Origin: Semisulcospira habei
Taxonomy: Eukaryota > Mollusca > Gastropoda > Semisulcospiridae
Length of the DNA: 64,000 nucleotides
Reading direction: 5' to 3'
Assembly: GCA_036245525.1 (NCBI GenBank)
Contig: BTPG01000001.1
Location: forward strand, 175,018,182 to 175,082,181
Part shown: positions 42,237 through 52,609 of the stretch, one piece after another
How the letters are laid out: every line of letters starts with the position of its first letter
How positions within the stretch are numbered: the first letter of the stretch is position 1
Translations under genes and position numbers: made by a program
The notes under the pieces: generated by a model
Told to the model about the DNA's origin: nothing
Seen by the model: the letters and a program-made list of their open reading frames with translations, nothing else
Database searches by the model: none

Positions 42237-44550
42237 AAGACAAGAAAAGACAAAATTCTCGACAAATGTTTCGGGAATATCGCCATCGCCTACAAAGCTG
42301 TTAGTAAACCTCCACTCAGCACTGTTGATCATTGTGTGGTGCATTTGCTGCCCATGTACAAAATCAAGTTGAAATCTGTTCCGCCAGTGGAGAAAATCGT
42401 CAAGGAGTGGACTTCAGACACTGAGGCACAACTTCAGGGGTGCTTTGAGTGCACAGACTGGTCAGTGTTGCTAGCCAGCAGTAAGTCGCTAGAGGAAACT
42501 GTAGACGTCGTTTCAAGCTACATTCGTTTCTGTGAGGATTCTGTCATTCCAACCAAGACCGTGAAAGTTTTTCCAAACAACAAGCCCTGGGTATCGAAAG
42601 AACTGAAAGGGACATTGAAACAAAAGGCAAGAGCTTTTGCTAGCGGTGACTTTACTGAGGGCAAAAAGCTGCAGTCTCAGCTCCGTTTGGAAATCCGAGA
42701 CAATAAACGTCAGTTCAAAGAAAAGGTGGAGAGTCAATTTATGACAGGTGATCTACGCAAAGCGTGTCAAGGTCTGAAGGCTATGGCTGGGGCTCAGCAG
42801 AAACAAAGTGCCTCCACCACAGGTCTACACTGTGATGACAGCCTACAGCTCTCCAACCACTTGAACGACCATTTTGCTCGGTTTGAGGTGAACGTCCAGT
42901 CAGAAGTGCAGACCATCAGAAATGAACTCCAGGCTCTTTCTGATGACCGCAGAGTTATAGAGATCAGCGAGGAAGACACACAAAGCCCCAGGCCCAGACG
43001 GAATCAGTGGTAAGATGCTGTAGTCCTGCAGTGCCCAACTGGCACCAGTTCTCACGCAGATCTTCAACGCCTCCCTCACGTCAAACTCAATCCCATCAGT
43101 CTGGAAACACTCCCTGATCTGTCCAGTTCCCAATAAACCAAAACCCTCTTGCCCTAATGACTACAGACCTATTGCCCTGACCTCTATCATCATGAAGTGC
43201 CTCGAGAGACTTGTCCTGAGTCGACTACTCAGTCAGACGAGCGACCAGTTCGACCCCCTACAGTTCGCATATCGCCACAACAGGGGGGTGGATGACGCAG
43301 TCATCACTCTCCTGCACCTAATCCTCACTCACTTGGAGACACCAAAGTCCTTTGCCAGAGTCCTCTTTGTTGACTTTTTCAGTGCCTTTAATACGATGAG
43401 GCCTCACCTTCTGACTGACAAGCTGCGTCACATGAATGTCAGCCCTTCTCTGATCCTATGGATCTTGAACTTCCTAGTGGAGAGGACGCAGTGTGTTCGC
43501 GTAAACAACTTGATGTCCTCCGTCATCACCACGTCCGTGGGCAGCCCCCAAGGATGTGTGATCTCGCCCGTCCTTTACATCCTATTCACAAATGACTGTA
43601 CCAGCTCCAATGACAGGACTCACTATGTCAAATTTGTAGATGACACTGCAGTTGTAGATCTGTCAAACTCAGATGCTGACTACTTTGCAGAAGTGGGTCA
43701 GTTTGTTTCATGGTGTCATAACAACCATCTACAGTTGAACGTAGGCAAGGCTGAGGAGATGGTTGTCGACTTTCGGAAGCCTGGCAGTGGGCCAACTTTT
43801 CCTCAGTCCCTGGTGATTGACGGCACTTTTGTCACACGCACAGATGTTTACAAATACTTAGGGACCTATCCTTCACCGACAACACAGACCTCATCTTTAA
43901 GAAAGCCCAAGGGAGACTGTATATGCTGCGCAAACTCCGCTCGCGGCCTTTGATGCGAGCCCCAAAACCCTCAGGCAGTTCTACCTCTGCTTTATAGAAA
44001 GCCTTCTTACATTCTCCTTTGTCTCATGGTTCGGCTCCCTGGGCGAGAAGAACTTTAGGAAGATGAATAAGATAATCAGGCTTAGTGAGAAAATCGTTGG
44101 GGGCAGGTTGGAGAGCCTTGACGGCCTCTACAGGACGAGAATGATACGCAAGGGCCTGAGGCTGGCAGTTGACACTTACCACTGCCTTTCTAAGCACCTT
44201 CAAAAGCTCCCGTCTGGCCGTAGGTTCAAGGCTCCTCTGGTTAAAACCAAACGCTACAAGGGCAGCTTTGTACCCTCGGCCATCCGTCTCCTAAATGAAG
44301 AGTGTGTTAACTAGCGTATATCTCTCTCTCTCTCCTTGTTGACGCCGTCGAGGAACTTGCACCCTCAGATGTCGCAGTGGCATCTTGCAAGTGACAGACT
44401 CACTCCTATACCACTAACCCTGTGGTCATGTAGTATTTTTTTTTTTCACCATTGTCATAATGTGGCTAAAACCGTACGCGCGCATGTGATCCCAACGAAA
44501 GAAAATTTGTCGGCTAGATTGACACAATAAAGTTTTTGAATTGAATTGAA
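42237..44550 (+). mobile_element. Rex1/CR1-like LINE, 5'-truncated, inserted into an L2-like LINE
   Basis: Bounded by TTGT at 42233-42236 and 44551-44554 (4 bp target duplication). It carries a linker, reverse transcriptase and C-terminal remnants in several frames and ends in AATAAAGTTTTTGAATTGAA with a (TTGAA)n tail. The endonuclease is missing. The clade (Rex1, CR1 or L2) is judged from protein motifs by eye. Confidence 0.87.
42336..44314 (+). pseudogene. Reverse transcriptase of the Rex1/CR1-like LINE, frameshifted
   Basis: Linker/N-terminal part 42336-42985 (LPMYKIKLKSVPPVEKIV, NNKPWVSKELKGTLKQK). The frame breaks near 42985 just where APGPDGISG should follow. The core at 43192-43953 shows FVDFFSAFNTM (catalytic Asp), LILWILNFLVERTQCVRVN, SVGSPQGCVISPVLY and VKFVDDTAVV with the Asp pair (FADD is usual), then LNVGKAEEMVVDFRKPG. 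Another frameshift near 43870-43950; the C-terminal part 44063-44314 has KIIRLSEKIVGGRL and RSFVPSAIRLLN-type sequence. Few in-frame stops, so the copy may be fairly young. Confidence 0.85.
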
Positions 44551-44800
44551 TTGTCAGAACATCAGCCTACTAACATGTCTACCTCATCCCGATATGCACT
44601 CTCGTCATTGTTATGTATAAAACCCTTGACTGTCGTATCATCAGCAAATTTCACTATGCGTGTGCTATCATAGTGGGATACACAGTCGCGTGTAAAAAGA
44701 GAATACAACAATGGGGATAAAACACATCCTTGGGGAGCTCCCGTACTCAAGGTCAAAGACTATGATAAATGTCTACATTGACCAAGAGTAGGGAACTGCC
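44551..44800 (-). pseudogene. L2-like LINE, reverse transcriptase fragment (upstream part of 41209-42236)
   Basis: The minus-strand frame has TLSTGAPQGCVLSPLLYSLF and STRIVKFADDTTVKGFI (catalytic Asp pair), then DEVDMLVG and a stop where Trp is usual, then CSDN. CSDN joins LDLHVGKTKEM beyond the inserted LINE. The 5' end is truncated near 44800. Confidence 0.85.
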
Positions 44801-44975
44801 ACAGCTGAACACAGTTCTGACCGCACGAACCGATCTTGACAATACATGTTGGTTTAATTCTCACTCATTGTCCGTCCGTCTTGTCAAGTCTTGCTTTGTC
44901 TGTCTCCTGCCTGTCTGTCTGTCTCTCCCTTTCCCCCTCTTCCAGCCTACCAGAACCACATTAGGGAAGAGTCAT

Positions 44976-45150
44976 TTAACCTCTTCAGTCGTTGACGAGA
45001 AAAACTGAACACCACCCAACTGCAAGAGGTATAGATCCTCATGAGCCCCCGCAGTTGCGGGGGCTCATGAGGATCTATACCTCTTGCTGACCAGTTTTAT
45101 CCATGTCCATGGAAGGTTGCTTTTGCGTACAGTGGCAGGGAAAGGGTTAA
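44976..45150. mobile_element. HpB hairpin element, short form (175 bp)
   Basis: TTAACCTCTTCAGTCGTTGA to CAGTGGCAGGGAAAGGGTTAA. Core arms AAGAGGTATAGATCCTCATG / CATGAGGATCTATACCTCTT are perfect around CCCCCGCAGTTGCGGGGG. The TAT for CAT variant is on both arms. Confidence 0.92.
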
Positions 45151-45324
45151 GCACGTATCGATTCAGTTGCATTTTCGCTTCCTGCTTTGTCAGTATAACA
45201 TTACCTGAGACTCCGTCCCTGTGCCGCAGATAACTAGGTGTTGTTTGTATCCCATGGGACAGTTGGTATAACTATAGAGGCTTAGTTCCAGTGTTATGCA
45301 GTTACTGCAATACAAATGCCTTCC

Positions 45325-45765
45325 ATAAATAAACGCAACAAAGACAGCCACGACCACGAACAGCTACCAAAGCAATGACAACATCACCACCACCACAAGC
45401 ACAACAAAATCAACAACATGAACAACGTCAACCACCACCATAATCACCACTATCACCAGCAGCAACAAGAAAATCATCTTCAACAACAACAGCAACAAAA
45501 ACAAAAAAAACATGAACAACAACAGCAACAGCAAAAACAACAACAACAACGACAATAGGAACAACAAAACACCATCACCACAACAAAACAGCCACACCAA
45601 CAACACCACCAAAAACAATACAACACAGCAACGCCACCACCACCAATTAACAACAACAACAACACACCAACACAACACAACAAACACCAGCACCAACATC
45701 GCCATCAACAGCAAAAACATCAACAATACCAACAACATCTACATCATCAACAGGAAAACACAGTT
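45325..45765. repeat. CAA/CCA-rich trinucleotide region
   Basis: About 440 bp almost without T, built of CAA, ACC and AAC triplets, imperfect. Asn/Thr/Gln-rich (plus) or Val/Leu/Cys-rich (minus) frames are low-complexity artefacts. Confidence 0.8.
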
Positions 45766-45910
45766 GATGCATTGCGTGCACGTATTGGTTTGTTGTATTA
45801 CACGCAGATATACAGCGACTTTGACATTTCCAACATACAACCTTGCATATGAATCCTCCTCGCCTACTCAATCTTAGCACGTAAATAGGGTCGATTTCTT
45901 CAGGACCAAC

Positions 45911-45975
45911 TAGAAGCATAGATCCTCATGAGCCCGGGCAGCTGCACGAGCTCATGGAAATCTATATCTCTAGAG
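45911..45975. mobile_element. HpB core, degenerate
   Basis: TAGAAGCATAGATCCTCATG AGCCCGGGCAGCTGCACGAG CTCATGGAAATCTATATCTC. Confidence 0.65.
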
Positions 45976-46065
45976 CAAAAACTTTGACATTTCCACTGCA
46001 AAATATGGGAAGAAGCCCTTCCATCTTGCTCAGTGTAGGATGTAAACAGGGTTGAACTTTAACAA

Positions 46066-46138
46066 AACAAGAGGCATAGATTCTCATGAGCAGGTGCAGT
46101 TGCAAGGGCCCATGAGAATCTATGCCTCTGGTAGCTGG
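46066..46138. mobile_element. HpB core
   Basis: CAAGAGGCATAGATTCTCAT GAGCAGGTGCAGTTGCAAGG GCCCATGAGAATCTATGCCT CTGGTAGC; flanks do not show the usual termini. Confidence 0.7.
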
Positions 46139-46329
46139 GATGTGCTGGTTCAAGGACCATGCTGACATTCATGTAACCTGGCTTGCCAAAGCGTGAACAG
46201 TTACTAGCAGCTTTGCCAATGCACAGATTCCAGGTTTTCAAGACAGATACGCTCTTTTCAGTTTCACCTCCTGAAGCGCTCAGTGTTGCCACAGAGGTGC
46301 TGACGTAGCTATGCGTTCAAGTCGCTGTA

Positions 46330-46420
46330 GATGGATCACAGGTAAACGGTCGTGACAGCCGCAAGCTAAATCAGACACTGTCCTTGATTTATCATGGATG
46401 ATCCCAGATATTGCCTGCTG
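46330..46420. mobile_element. HpA relic
   Basis: GGATCACAGGTAAACGGTCG ... GCAAGCTAAATCAGACACTG TCCTTGATTTATCATGGATG; one arm recognisable, GATC-flanked. Confidence 0.4.
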
Positions 46421-46572
46421 AATGAATAAATGGTTGCTGCTGATGTGAACGTTTACTTGTCATCCTTTATGACTATATCACCACACAACTCATCACAATT
46501 TTTGTCTTCTGTGCAGGTAACCATGGCAATATGCTAACAGATTTGTTGTTGTGGCCGTCGTTGTGGATTTTG

Positions 46573-46700
46573 GTCGTGAAGATTATGCTGGTGATGATGA
46601 TGATGATGACGATAATGTTGCTTTCCCTCTTGATTATGACGAGAATGACTTTGATTATGAGACAGCTACTGCTGCTAATTCTGACGACGACAACAACAGT
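46573..46700. repeat. TGA/GAT-rich imperfect trinucleotide tract
   Basis: GATGATGATGATGATGACGA and similar; no gene. Confidence 0.65.
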
Positions 46701-46846
46701 GATAATGAGTCTCGACAAAATGTGCCATAGACCGCTGAATCTCAGTATTTCTGGCTGCACCTGACCGGCTCAGTCTTACCAACAATAAGTCGTACATGGA
46801 GATACAGAGTAGACAGCCCAGCTCTAGGCAGCATCAACCTTTCAAT

Positions 46847-46931
46847 AGGTCCTAGGGCCGAAGTCGAACTTGTTTGACCCGCGCACAGTCGTGCGCGGGT
46901 CAAACAAGTCCGGTGTCGGCCGAAGGACCTT
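46847..46931. repeat. HpD-like hairpin, copy 4
   Basis: GGTCCTAGGGCCGAAGTCGA ACTTGTTTGACCCGCGCAC pairs with GTGCGCGGGTCAAACAAGTC CGGTGTCGGCCGAAGGACC, loop AGTC. Confidence 0.8.
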
Positions 46932-47082
46932 TTGCTGACTGTTTACCTTCCAGCACTAAAGCGGCATTTCAAGCCAGGTACGCTCTTTTCAGTTTCACCT
47001 CCGGCCTGAAGCGCTGGTGGAGTTTTACCATAGCCATGTGATACGTTCAAGTCGGATCACAGCTAAACAGTCTTAACGCCCT

Positions 47083-47120
47083 GCCGCCCCCCCCCCCCCC
47101 GGCCCTCCCCCCCCCCCCCC
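47083..47120. repeat. Poly-C tracts
   Basis: Two C-runs separated by GGCCCT. Confidence 0.9.
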
Positions 47121-47176
47121 GACGCACACACAATTCGACTGTATTGGTTACTGTCAGTATCGCAAAGACTCGATTT

Positions 47177-47390
47177 TGTGTGATAGCGGAACTGCGTTGG
47201 ATAGCGGAACTACGTTTGATAGCAGAACTACGTTTACAAGTGCAACTGCGTTTTGATTAGCGGCAATATGTTCGACAGTGGAAAGTTCTACGTGTGACAG
47301 CGGAACTACGTTGGATAGGGTACTATGTTTGATGACCGTTTTGATATCGGGACTACGTTTGACAGCGGAAATACATTTGATTTGATACTA
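47177..47390. repeat. 18 bp minisatellite, block 1 (degenerate)
   Basis: Unit near TTTGATAGCGGAACTACG repeats about ten times with substitutions (GCGGAACTGCGTT, GCAGAACTACGTT, GACAGCGGAACTACG). A related block lies at 48361-48690. Confidence 0.85.
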
Positions 47391-47475
47391 CTACTACTAC
47401 TACTACTACTACGCCTACTACTAATAATAATAATAATATAGCGCAAACTCCCTGCAGTGCAGGCTCTAACGGGCT
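47391..47475 (-). mobile_element. SINE 3' end with (TAG)n/(TTA)n tail
   Basis: (CTA)n and (ATA)n at 47391-47438, then TATAGCGCAAACTCCCTGCA GTGCAGGCTC; on the minus strand a ...TTTGCGCTATA(TTA)n end as at 18059. Confidence 0.55.
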
Positions 47476-48360
47476 GATAGTGGAACTAAACCATAAGGTA
47501 ATAAAAACGCGAATTTTTCATCGTAGCGTTTTTCTTTGTATTTTTTTTTTCCATTTCATTTTGATACTCAATTTGTTAGAGAATGTTGTGAATGGAGTGT
47601 TATGTCTTGTTTAAAGACAGTGTTTAGTCTTTATGATCTCACGTCGATGACTTATGACGTCATCAATGACCCTACCACCACGAGATGTTGAAAGTGAAAT
47701 GGGGAGCATGTGCGGAAGGCACAGCGGCCGAAAACCAACCAGCGTGCAGTGCCACTAGGGTCCGTGTGAATGAAAATCCGGCCTCTTAGGTCTTGATTTA
47801 CTTTTCATATTTGTCAAATGCACCTAACAATATCAACATGACTTACAAACATGAAAAACAAATAGTTGTTTATTTTTATAGTTGCGGCCGTATTTACTTG
47901 ATCAAATGGATATTGGTGTGTTCCTCATCACATTGTTAACCACTGGAGCATACAAATGACTTGAAAGTAATTCACTTTGCAGAAAATCGGATTTCAATTA
48001 AGAAAATGATGTGTACCAGATATTTTAGGTTCTTTTGTGAATTTTGTGATTCAATTATCTTTTGATGCAGTTTAGAACATTATAAGCAGTCCACAAAACA
48101 CGTGTGTTAGTGCATCTCACAGGAAACTTGCTTGTACAGGAAGTCCAGTTTTGCTCATTTTCACCACGAGGGGAACTCTGTGTCTCTCAAGGCAGCCAAG
48201 GGCGATAACTCTTTCAACATTTGTGCAGATAGCTCAGACAGTAGGCTAAACATGGAAAGTAAACAACAAAATATTTTTTTGTTTTGTGGTATGGATGGAT
48301 CTTCGCTTGCGGGTACATTTACCGGACACATTTCGCGTTTTTGTATGTATATTTCATAGT
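47476..48360. other. No gene seen between the two minisatellite blocks
   Basis: AT-moderate, unassigned. Confidence 0.45.
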
Positions 48361-48690
48361 GATTTTGATAGCCGAGTGGAACTGCGTTTGATATCGGAAC
48401 TACTAACCTTCGTTTTGATAACGGAACTACGCCTAACAGTGGAACTACGTTTGATAACGTGACTACTTTTGATTGTGGATCTACGTTTGAGGGTGAAACT
48501 ACGCTTGATAGACAAACTACGTTTGTGATGAAAGAACTGCGATCGACAACGATCAAAAAAGTTTGCGAGGAACAAAGTTTGACAGAGTAACTACGTTTGA
48601 TATCGGAACCACATTTGATAGCGGAACTACGTTTAATAGAGGAACTACGTTTGATAGTGGAACTACTCATTAGATAGCGGAATTACCGTG
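48361..48690. repeat. 18 bp minisatellite, block 2 (degenerate)
   Basis: About 16 units of TTTGATAGCGGAACTACG with many substitutions. On the minus strand the multiple-of-3 period gives a 6-residue repeat (IKRSSA/T) open from 48670 to 48161, which explains the 169-codon frame there. Confidence 0.88.
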
Positions 48691-49113
48691 GCATTTGATA
48701 GACGGCCAGAGGAGGTAGATATTTTGTAAATTGCGATTTTCGAGCGCGGGATGTAGGCTTGGTGTCAGTGAAAGGTCTGCGTATATCCGATTTTTCGGCA
48801 TTTGGCTTTGGAAGTGAAAGGGACATTCAGGCGGGTGTGACCTTTGCTGCTAAGCGACCTATAAGCACGGATTGTTACCACGGGCAGTCGGGGCCCGCCC
48901 TACGTAATTGCGTGGGAGAGACAGTGCACAATTTTCGGCATTGTGGGACTGAGAGGGTTGCGGGGGTGAGTTAGAATATTTGGTGTATCCGCATCAAATC
49001 GCGTTAACCAAGTGTTCCGTCACCACAGGACCAGGGAGCCTGCATCGGTGACATGTTAATAATATTGCGGTATACTGTAGGTATTTGCTATTATAGAAGC
49101 GCTGTCAGAGGAA

Positions 49114-49204
49114 TGAACCCTTTGGCTGTCGGCAGCTGGTTTTGTCGAGGCGATTCCTGTAGAAATCACCTCGACATAAACCGCTACCGAGCGCAAAGAG
49201 TTAC
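49114..49204. mobile_element. HpC hairpin element (91 bp)
   Basis: TGAACCCTTTGGCTGTCGGC AGCTGGTTTTGTCGAGGCGA TTCCTGTAGAAATCACCTCG ACATAAACCGCTACCGAGCG CAAAGAGTTAC. The GAGG for GCGA change is mirrored on both arms. Confidence 0.85.
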
Positions 49205-49228
49205 TAGTCTTAATGTTACGATTGTGGT

Positions 49229-49375
49229 TGAACAGAACAGAACAGAACAGAACAGAACAGAACAGAACAGAACAACATTTATTGTCGAGGGGCCCATTGG
49301 GGCCAAAGGACACAGAGGGATCGGACTTAACTATCATGTACACTACTTTTTATCATTCTTTAAGCTCGTTCACTC
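49229..49375 (-). mobile_element. L2-like 3' end with (CTGTT)n tail
   Basis: Plus strand (AACAG)n at 49230-49274 followed by AACATTTATTGTCGAGGGGC; on the minus strand this reads ...GACAATAAATGTT(CTGTT)n, the same tail design as the other LINE ends here. Confidence 0.65.
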
Positions 49376-49643
49376 TACACGGAAGCTGTAAGTGTGCACC
49401 AGCTTAAGTGTGCACGGTCATTTTTTTTAATGTTAAACTTGACAGCATAGCTTTCGACGAACAATGTTTTTTTTAACGGAATATAAATATCAAAGACGCA
49501 ACGTGATACAAAGCGGTGTGCTACTGAGTTACCTGCGTAGAAAGGCGTTGATTGCTTTTGCGGCGTGAGCATGCACAATCTAAACACAGCCAGTTTGAGA
49601 CAAACACTTGGACAACTTCTTAATCATCAGGATTTGAAGTGTT

Positions 49644-49690
49644 AGTTAGCCCTGCCAGCAAGACCTGCTATAGATTCTCACGAGCCCATG
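49644..49690. mobile_element. HpB left-arm fragment
   Basis: TTAGCCCTGCCAGCAAGACC TGCTATAGATTCTCACGAGC CCATGC. Confidence 0.5.
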
Positions 49691-49718
49691 CATGAGTTGT
49701 GCGCCACCGTCATTTCGG

Positions 49719-49905
49719 TTAACCCCTTCACTGCCAGTGGACGCAAATTGTGTTTTTGCAATCACTGTAAATTCAGCGTCAAAGATCCCCAGCGTTCAAA
49801 GTAACATGGGACAAAGTGGCTTCAGCTAGAGGCGTGGATCGTCATGAGCACCAACAGCTGCGGCGGATCTATACCTCTTGCAGCTGGGTGCTGTTCATAA
49901 TAAAA
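49719..49905. mobile_element. HpB element with shortened core
   Basis: TTAACCCCTTCACTGCCAGT GGACGC gives the clearest left terminus of the family. Core AGAGGCGTGGATCGTCATGA GCACCAACAGCTGCGGCGGA TCTATACCTCTTGCAGCTGG; the right end is not found. Confidence 0.8.
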
Positions 49906-49911
49906 GGATGC

Positions 49912-50070
49912 AGGGGTGGATCAGCTACCTCACGAGGAGGGGGGGGGGGGGTCCAACTTTTTCTTTGGGACCTTCAACCTAACACAAAAGGTCCCCAGAT
50001 GCCAGAATTTGATTTGCCAGTGGCCGAAACAGAAAAAGCGGGAGGAAGGTGTGAGTGGGGGAAGGGCAAG
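49912..50070. repeat. Dispersed repeat Z, copy 2
   Basis: GGGGTGGATCAGCTACCTCA, G13, GTCCAACTTTTTCTTTGGGA CCTTCAACCTAACACAAAAG ... CCAGTGGCCGAAACAGAAAA AGCGGGAGG, parallel to 32420-32665. Confidence 0.7.
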
Positions 50071-50139
50071 CGTCTATATATGTAACCTTAACATCTTCTA
50101 CCAATTACATTTAAAGGAGCAGTGCGCGATGAGGTACAT

Positions 50140-50335
50140 CACGGGGGTGGGGGGGTGGGGGGGTGGGGGGTGGGTGGGTGGGGGGGGGGTGGTGGTGGTG
50201 GTGGGGGGGGGAGGGGTATACAAACTGCAGAAAGCTGCTTCGATTCGATATAACTAAACTATTTTTGGTCGGTGGGGTGGGGGTGGGGGGAGGGTGGAGG
50301 GGGGGGGGGTGCGGGGGGCGAGGGCGGAATCCCTT
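50140..50335. repeat. G-rich tracts (GGGTGGGG type)
   Basis: Two blocks (50141-50215 and 50268-50330) of G-runs with T/A/C interruptions; strong G-quadruplex potential on the plus strand. Confidence 0.9.
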
Positions 50336-50416
50336 AAGTCTCCACCCCCCCTACCCCCAGATGTGACCCTGGGATGGATGAGGACAAGTTGGGGCCGATC
50401 GGCCGCGGCTACGCAG

Positions 50417-50478
50417 ACAAGAGGCATGATGGCCCCTGCGACTTCAGAGGCTCATGAGAATCTATGTCTCTTTAAGAT
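50417..50478. mobile_element. HpB core, degenerate
   Basis: CAAGAGGCATGATGGCCCCT GCGACTTCAGAGGCTCATGA GAATCTATGTCTCTT. Confidence 0.6.
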
Positions 50479-50659
50479 AGGAATGTCTGACTCAGGATTC
50501 GCAGACACGTTATGTAAGCAATTGCTTATACGGTGATTTTAGAGTAGTATACAACAGAATCATCAAAGGCCCTCTACTCGTGCTAATTCGACGAGACGCT
50601 CAAGCATGCGTATGGTGTCCCTTGCATTACAAATACGGAAACACAAAACCATGCGACAC

Positions 50660-51447
<788 letters not shown>

Positions 51448-51678
51448 TTAACCCTTATCATTCGGAATACACCAGTGTGTGCAACAAGTGTGACTGAAAT
51501 AGTCCAAGGGTTAGTGCCAGAATAGCCTGGTGCCTCTAGGCGCCAGGCTATTGTGGCACCACCCTTGAACTAAAGCCATTGGTCTATGTCCTCATATGTA
51601 AGTACTGTAATGTAGCTTGCATAGAATTATGGCAGTGAACAAATTTGAAGCTTTTAGCCTCAGTATGATGCGGGTCAA
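51448..51678. mobile_element. HpA hairpin element, copy 10 (longer-arm subfamily, inverted)
   Basis: TTAACCCTTATCATTCGGAA to CAGTATGATGCGGGTCAA. Stem AAGGGTTAGTGCCAGAATAG and CTATTGTGGCACCACCCTT, loop TCTA; AGCCTGG (elsewhere AGCTTGG) is on both arms. Opposite orientation to 20215. Confidence 0.87.
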
Positions 51679-51732
51679 AAAGTGTGGAAAAATATGAAAG
51701 ATAGAAAAAGACCCAGACGAAGAAACTAACAC

Positions 51733-51861
51733 TTAACTTATTCTACCCCAGACACACCACAGCAAAATAAAGACATGTTGTCTGTGTCCTGCACTGCAAC
51801 GCAGTCTTCTGAAGATGACTTCAACATTTGGGGATTCCGGTCTTGGGGTAGAATGAGTTAA
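51733..51861. mobile_element. HpA derivative without its hairpin (129 bp)
   Basis: TTAACTTATTCTACCCCAGA CACACCACAGC continues to AAAATAAAGACATGTTGTCT GTGTCCTGCACTGCAACGCA and ends GGGGTAGAATGAGTTAA. Outer arms match 55028; the whole stem-loop is missing. Confidence 0.85.
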
Positions 51862-51930
51862 AATGACAGAACAGAACACTGGCATTAATTAATTAACTGA
51901 CAACATAAGAAATCACTTGAAACTTCAGCC

Positions 51931-52245
51931 TTTATTATTGTCTTTTGTCCCCAACCAACCATTCTTCCGTTTGCAGATTTTTAAATGGTATGCAGTATAC
52001 AAAAATGATCCAGGCAGACCAACCCCCCCCCCCCCCCCCTAATAACACTCTTGTAATTTGTAATAAATCTTTACATTGTCAATGGTTTTCTTATCTTATT
52101 ATTGTCTTTTGTCCCCAACCGGCTGTTTCGTTTTGCAAATCCAAAGGTTATACAGTATACAAAATGATCCAGGCGTCCATCAGATAAAAAAGCAGGCTAT
52201 ACATGCTGAAACCACCCCAATAATAACACTCTTGTAATAAATCTG
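51931..52245. repeat. ~165 bp tandem duplication
   Basis: TTATTATTGTCTTTTGTCCC at 51932 and 52096, TATACAAAATGATCCAGGC in both, and TAATAACACTCTTGTAAT in both. A C17 run differs in the first copy. It lies in what would be the 3' UTR of the gene at 52286. Confidence 0.85.
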
Positions 52246-52285
52246 TATGAAACCGAAAATGCCGCGAGTGGCGGGGAACCTCAAT

Positions 52286-52609
52286 TCATTTCTTTTGTAA
52301 CTTTTTCAGTCTGTTGTGGACGTAATCCTTAATGTTTGTCCAGCGCCTATGTCTAAGTGCAGGCTCTTCTGCCATTGCGTGCTGTATCTCGGCCTTTCCA
52401 GGAAGTTTGTTCATGACGAGGTGTGTCTTGAAACGAGTTTGAACAGCTTTCTCTTCAGCTTCCCCCCATGGTTTCCTTGTAAATCTAGCTTTCTTTCGAA
52501 CAGGAGCTGACGCAGTACTGTCATCATCAAAACTATCTAGATTGTCATCAGGCTCTGGATGTCTTTTCTCTGTCATGCTCCTGTGTTGTTGACTTGCTAC
52601 TTGCTTCAT
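52286..52609 (-). CDS. Exon 2, C-terminal Myb/SANT-like segment
   Basis: Acidic stretch DNLDSFDDD then KKARFTRKPWGEAEEKAVQT and KLPGKAEIQHAMAEEPALRH RRWTNIKDYVHNRLKKLQKK-stop. The two Trp and the basic helix fit a Myb-like DNA-binding fold. It is separated from the recombinase-like domain by frame changes around a C7 run (52624-52630) and near 52570. Confidence 0.6.
   Translation of the reverse strand: MKQVASQQHRSMTEKRHPEPDDNLDSFDDDSTASAPVRKKARFTRKPWGEAEEKAVQTRFKTHLVMNKLPGKAEIQHAMAEEPALRHRRWTNIKDYVHNRLKKLQKK

Noticed and set aside
45364..45877. Asn/Gln/Thr-rich and Leu/Val-rich frames of about 120 codons
   Set aside because: Trinucleotide repeat region; no evidence of selection or splicing.
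45911..46420. Bacterial-style terminators (GC stem followed by T-run)
   Set aside because: The stems belong to the HpB/HpA families, are dispersed and lack T-runs; the sequence is eukaryotic.
48161..48670. Protein gene of 169 codons on the minus strand
   Set aside because: The frame is produced by an 18 bp minisatellite with period divisible by three; no splice or start support. Kept only as a finding.
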